Assembly: GCF_965278975.1 (NCBI RefSeq)
Contig: NZ_OZ257126.1
Span: 4,278,001 to 4,342,000, forward strand
Reading direction: 5' to 3'
Length of the DNA stretch: 64,000 nucleotides
From: Ferrovibrio sp965278975
Lineage (GTDB): Bacteria > Pseudomonadota > Alphaproteobacteria > Ferrovibrionales > Ferrovibrionaceae
Shown here: positions 61,050 through 64,000 of the stretch, piece after piece
Layout of the letters: each line of letters begins with the position of its first letter
Numbering within the stretch: position 1 is the first letter of the stretch
Program-made: the position numbers and the translations under genes
Notes under the pieces: generated by a model
Told to the model about the DNA's origin: nothing
The model's input: only the letters and a program-made list of their open reading frames with translations
The model's database searches: none

Positions 61050-62030
61050 ATGACGCGTTTCACGCCCTTGAAAACTGTTGCGCTTGCGGCCATCGCCGCG
61101 CTCGGCCTCGCCGGCACCGCGCTGGCGCAGCCGAAGTCGCTGACGCTTGGCACTGCCTCGGTCGGTGGCACCTACTTCATCTATGGCGGTGTGGTGGCGA
61201 CCCTGCTCACCGACACCATCGGCATCAATGTTTCGACGCAGCAGACCCAGGGTCCGAACCAGAACATCATCCTGGTGGAAGGCGGCAATATCGAACTCGG
61301 CATGACCACCATGGGCATCGCGCTGCAGGCCTGGAATGGCACCGGCGACTGGACCAAGGGCAAGAAGTTCACCAACATCCGCGCCCTGTTCCCGATGTAT
61401 GACACGCCATTCCACTTCGTCACCACGGAGAAAACCGGCATCAAGACCGTGGCCGAAATGGCCGGCAAGAATATCGGCGCCGGCCCCAAGGCAGGTACGC
61501 CGGGCACCTACTTCCCGCTGATGTTCGATACCCTCGGCATCAAGGCTAACTGGCGCTTCGGCCAGGCTTCCGACATGCAGAACCAGCTCGCCGATGGCCT
61601 GCTGGATGTGTTCGCCTTCGCCGCTGGCCTGCCGATCGCCTCCTATTCGGAAATCGAAGCGCAGCGCCCGGTGCGCTTCATCTCCTTCACCGATGCGCAA
61701 CTCGACATGCTGAAGAAGGCGATGCCGGAACTTTCCGACAGCGTGATCCCGAAGAGCACCTACAAGACCATGCCCGGCGACCAGAAGACGGTCGGCGTGT
61801 ATAATTTCGGCATCGCGCACAAGAGCCTGCCGGATGACGTTGCCTACAAGATCGTTAAGTCGGTGCTGGAAAACAACGACCGCATGGTCAAAGGCCATGC
61901 CGCCGCGGTGGAAACCATTGCCGCCAATGCGTCGCGCAACGGCTTCCTGCCGTTCCATCCGGGCGCGGTGAAGTATTATCAGGAAAAGGGCATCAAGCTG
62001 AATCCGGCTGCCATGCCGCCGGCGAGCTGA
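61050..62030 (+). CDS. TAXI-family TRAP transporter solute-binding protein
   Basis: This 326-residue periplasmic binding protein has a signal peptide (about 1-26, to TALAQ) and the TAXI-type opening LTLGTASVGGTYFIYGG. Family segments STQQTQGPNQNI, GTPGTYFPLMFDTLG, DGLLDVFAFAAGLP and FGIAHKSLPDDVAY follow. It captures small carboxylates or similar solutes for the fused permease next door. GGAGG lies 10 bp before the ATG at 61050. It is followed by a hairpin that may limit read-through to the permease. The substrate is unknown. Confidence 0.94.
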   Translation: MTRFTPLKTVALAAIAALGLAGTALAQPKSLTLGTASVGGTYFIYGGVVATLLTDTIGINVSTQQTQGPNQNIILVEGGNIELGMTTMGIALQAWNGTGDWTKGKKFTNIRALFPMYDTPFHFVTTEKTGIKTVAEMAGKNIGAGPKAGTPGTYFPLMFDTLGIKANWRFGQASDMQNQLADGLLDVFAFAAGLPIASYSEIEAQRPVRFISFTDAQLDMLKKAMPELSDSVIPKSTYKTMPGDQKTVGVYNFGIAHKSLPDDVAYKIVKSVLENNDRMVKGHAAAVETIAANASRNGFLPFHPGAVKYYQEKGIKLNPAAMPPAS

Positions 62031-62057
62031 TCGCCTAAATCCTGCAACTATAAGGGC

Positions 62058-62092
62058 GCCGCCATCGTGGAAAACACGATGGCGGCCTCTTT
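62058..62092 (+). terminator. Hairpin between the binding-protein and permease genes
   Basis: GCCGCCATCGTG (62058-62069) pairs perfectly with CACGATGGCGGC (62075-62086) around GAAAA, a 12-bp stem, followed by CTCTTT. It lies 27 bp after the binding-protein stop and 50 bp before the permease ATG. It probably acts as a partial terminator or 3' stabiliser, giving more binding protein than permease. Confidence 0.7.
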
Positions 62093-62136
62093 GTATCAGG
62101 TGCTTGCGTAAACAAAAAAATATACGGGGGAAGTTA

Positions 62137-64000
62137 ATGGCAACGGCACAGCAGGAAAGCGTCGATCTCGCCGCCGCTGACAAGTATGAATTCACCGGCT
62201 TCAAACGCGAATTGCCGGGATTGCCTGGGCATCTGTTCTACTGGCTCTGTGTCAGCTTCACGGTATTTCACCTGCTGGTGCTGAACGCCTTCCCCATCGA
62301 CTCCATCATGTTCCGCGCCATCCATGTCGGCTGGGGCGGCGTGATCTGCTTCGGCCTCTATGCCGCCAAAGCCGGCCGCTCGCTCAACCGCGTGCCGCTG
62401 CTGGACTGGCTGTTCATCCTGCTCTCCATCGCCTGCGCCGGCTATGTCTCCTACTTCATCGACGAATTGCAATTCCGTGCCGGCGCACTCTATGAACCGG
62501 GCGATGTCGCCGCCGGCTTCGTCGGCACCTTGCTGATCCTGGAGATGACACGCCGCACCGCTGGACTGGCACTGCCGATCATTGCCAGCGTATTCATTCT
62601 CTATTGCTTCATCGGCCCCTGGTTGCCGGGGATGCTCTATCACAAGGGCTACAGCCTGCCGTTCTTCTTCTCCTACATCTATTCCGACCAGGGCATCTTC
62701 GGCGTCACCACCCAGGTTTCGTCCAGCTACATCGTATTGTTCATCACCTTCGGCGCCTTCCTCACCGCGTCGAAGGCCGGCGACTACATGAACGACCTCG
62801 CCGTGTCACTGGTCGGCTGGGCGCGTGGCGGACCCGCCAAGGTGGCCGTGCTTTCCGGCGTCCTGTTCGGCACCATCTCCGGCAGTGCGGTTGGCAATGT
62901 GGTGGCCAGCGGCATGATCACCATTCCGATGATGCGCCGCGTCGGTTATGACCGCTCAACCGCCGGCGCCATCGAGGCAACCTCATCGACCGGCGGCCAG
63001 ATCACACCCCCGGTGATGGGCGCCGGCGCCTTCCTGATGGCCGAAATCACCGGTATTGCTTACACCGAAATCGCGCTGGCGGCGGTGATCCCCTGCCTGC
63101 TGTTCTATATCGCCTGCTATGTGCATTGCGATCTGCATGCGGTGAAGCATGGCCTGCGTGGTCTGCCGCGCAGCGAACTGACGCCGATCACCAAGATGCT
63201 GCGCAAGATCTACCTGCTGGCACCGATCGTGGTACTGATCTGGGCGCTGATGGCGGGTTACTCGGAATTCCGCGCCGGCACGCTGGGCCTTGTCTCCGCC
63301 CTGGTGGCAAGCTGGATCAGCCGCGAGCATCGCATGGGGCCGCGCGCCACGCTGGATGCCCTGGCCCTGGCGGCGCGCGAAACCGCGCAGCTTGTCGCAA
63401 TCTGCGCCTGCGCGGGCATCATCGTCGGCGTTATCGCGCTCACCGGTGTCGGTGGCCGTTTCTCGCATCTGATCCTCAGCATTGCCGGCCAGAACCAGGT
63501 GCTGGCGATGTTCTTCGCCATGCTGATCTCGCTGGTGCTGGGCATGGGTATGCCCACCACGGCGGCTTATGCAGTGGCTGCTTCCGTTGTGGCACCGGGC
63601 CTGATCCGCATCGGCATCGAGCCGCTGGTGGCGCATATGTTCATCTTCTACTACGCGGTGATTTCATCCATCACGCCGCCGGTGGCACTGGCCTCCTTCG
63701 CCGCCGCCGCCATCGCGCAGGCGGATCAATGGCGCACCTCGATCATCGCGGTAAAACTGGGGCTTGCCACCTTCATCGTGCCGTTCATGTTCTTCATCAG
63801 CCCCGCCCTGCTGGCGCAAGGCGATCTGCTCACCATCCTGCATGTCGTCGCCACCGCTTCGGCGGGCGTGTTCTTCCTCGCCTGTTCCACCGAAGGCTGG
63901 CTGAACGGCCCGCTGAGCTGGCCGCTGCGCGTGGTGCTGTTTGCCGGTGCGATCTGCCTGATCGTGCCGGAAACCATCACCGACTTTATCGGCCTGGGCA
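62137..64000 (+). CDS. Fused TRAP transporter permease (cut by the window edge)
   Basis: This is a DctQM-fused permease of the TAXI-TRAP type, with the first 621 codons visible. About four N-terminal helices correspond to the small subunit. A DctM-like body follows, with VLSGVLFGTISGSAVGNVVA, EATSSTGGQITPPVMGAGAF, LGMGMPTTAAYAV and SSITPPVALASFAAAAIA, the TRAP signature segments. The ATG at 62137 is preceded by GGGGGAAG. It runs off the end of the window with no stop. It works with the TAXI binding protein and is driven by an ion gradient. Confidence 0.95.
   Translation, partial: MATAQQESVDLAAADKYEFTGFKRELPGLPGHLFYWLCVSFTVFHLLVLNAFPIDSIMFRAIHVGWGGVICFGLYAAKAGRSLNRVPLLDWLFILLSIACAGYVSYFIDELQFRAGALYEPGDVAAGFVGTLLILEMTRRTAGLALPIIASVFILYCFIGPWLPGMLYHKGYSLPFFFSYIYSDQGIFGVTTQVSSSYIVLFITFGAFLTASKAGDYMNDLAVSLVGWARGGPAKVAVLSGVLFGTISGSAVGNVVASGMITIPMMRRVGYDRSTAGAIEATSSTGGQITPPVMGAGAFLMAEITGIAYTEIALAAVIPCLLFYIACYVHCDLHAVKHGLRGLPRSELTPITKMLRKIYLLAPIVVLIWALMAGYSEFRAGTLGLVSALVASWISREHRMGPRATLDALALAARETAQLVAICACAGIIVGVIALTGVGGRFSHLILSIAGQNQVLAMFFAMLISLVLGMGMPTTAAYAVAASVVAPGLIRIGIEPLVAHMFIFYYAVISSITPPVALASFAAAAIAQADQWRTSIIAVKLGLATFIVPFMFFISPALLAQGDLLTILHVVATASAGVFFLACSTEGWLNGPLSWPLRVVLFAGAICLIVPETITDFIGLG

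Overview
The window looks like core chromosome of a high-GC alphaproteobacterium, most likely in or near the Rhodospirillales. The evidence is the linkage dusB-ntrBC-ntrYX-trkA-hfq-hflX, the fused ispDF gene, a pyruvate dehydrogenase operon with a lipoyl domain on E1 beta, the block eno-kdsA-pyrG-secG-tpiA-ppiD-trpE, a GAAC-N7-GAAC SOS box at lexA, and a membrane-anchored Pam18-like J-protein. I do not assign a genus. I found no tRNA, rRNA, CRISPR array, insertion sequence or prophage. Gene density is high: only the methyl-accepting chemotaxis gene/lexA gap (43617-43933) exceeds 300 bases, and it is described below.

Layout. 1-13.0 kb (minus strand): gyrA (5' end only), an inositol-monophosphatase-family gene, hflX, hfq, D-amino acid aminotransferase, trkA, then the nitrogen regulators ntrX, ntrY, ntrC, ntrB and dusB. 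13.1-15.2 kb (plus): ispDF, pgpA and a CinA-type amidohydrolase. 15.24-15.33 kb: an inverted pair of REP-like hairpins between convergent genes. 15.3-25.0 kb (minus): malonyl-CoA decarboxylase, a COQ10-like START protein, lipA, a hypothetical gene, then lpd, an atypical short-chain dehydrogenase, pdhC, pdhB, pdhA and ftsB. 25.2-33.8 kb: a shortened glutathionylspermidine-synthase-like gene (plus), then on the minus strand a small secreted protein, eno, a lipoprotein, kdsA, a small membrane protein, pyrG, secG, a KamA-like radical SAM gene and tpiA. 33.9-39.8 kb (plus): ppiD-like foldase, trpE, a Tag-like glycosylase, a TPR-methyltransferase and a PAS protein. 39.8-48.9 kb: divergent polysaccharide deacetylase, chemotaxis receptor, lexA, comEC, an unrecognised HTH protein, a SPOR lipoprotein and a small hypothetical.

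48.9-56.3 kb is the most unusual part. A tusA-type gene faces a tightly packed plus-strand operon: YeeE/YedE-type thiosulfate permease, CcdA, a ModA-like protein without a signal peptide, a lone Mop (molbindin) protein, a complete BtuCDF/MolABC-family importer, an orphan family-3 binding protein and an SRAP (HMCES/YedK) protein. I infer a combined sulfur and molybdate/tungstate (or other oxyanion/thio-anion) acquisition and storage module. Individual families are recognisable; the combined function is untested. 56.3-64 kb: an FMN-dependent glutamate-synthase-like enzyme, an RlmM-like methyltransferase, a lipoprotein, a J-domain/VWA gene pair, and a TAXI-TRAP transporter whose permease runs off the window.
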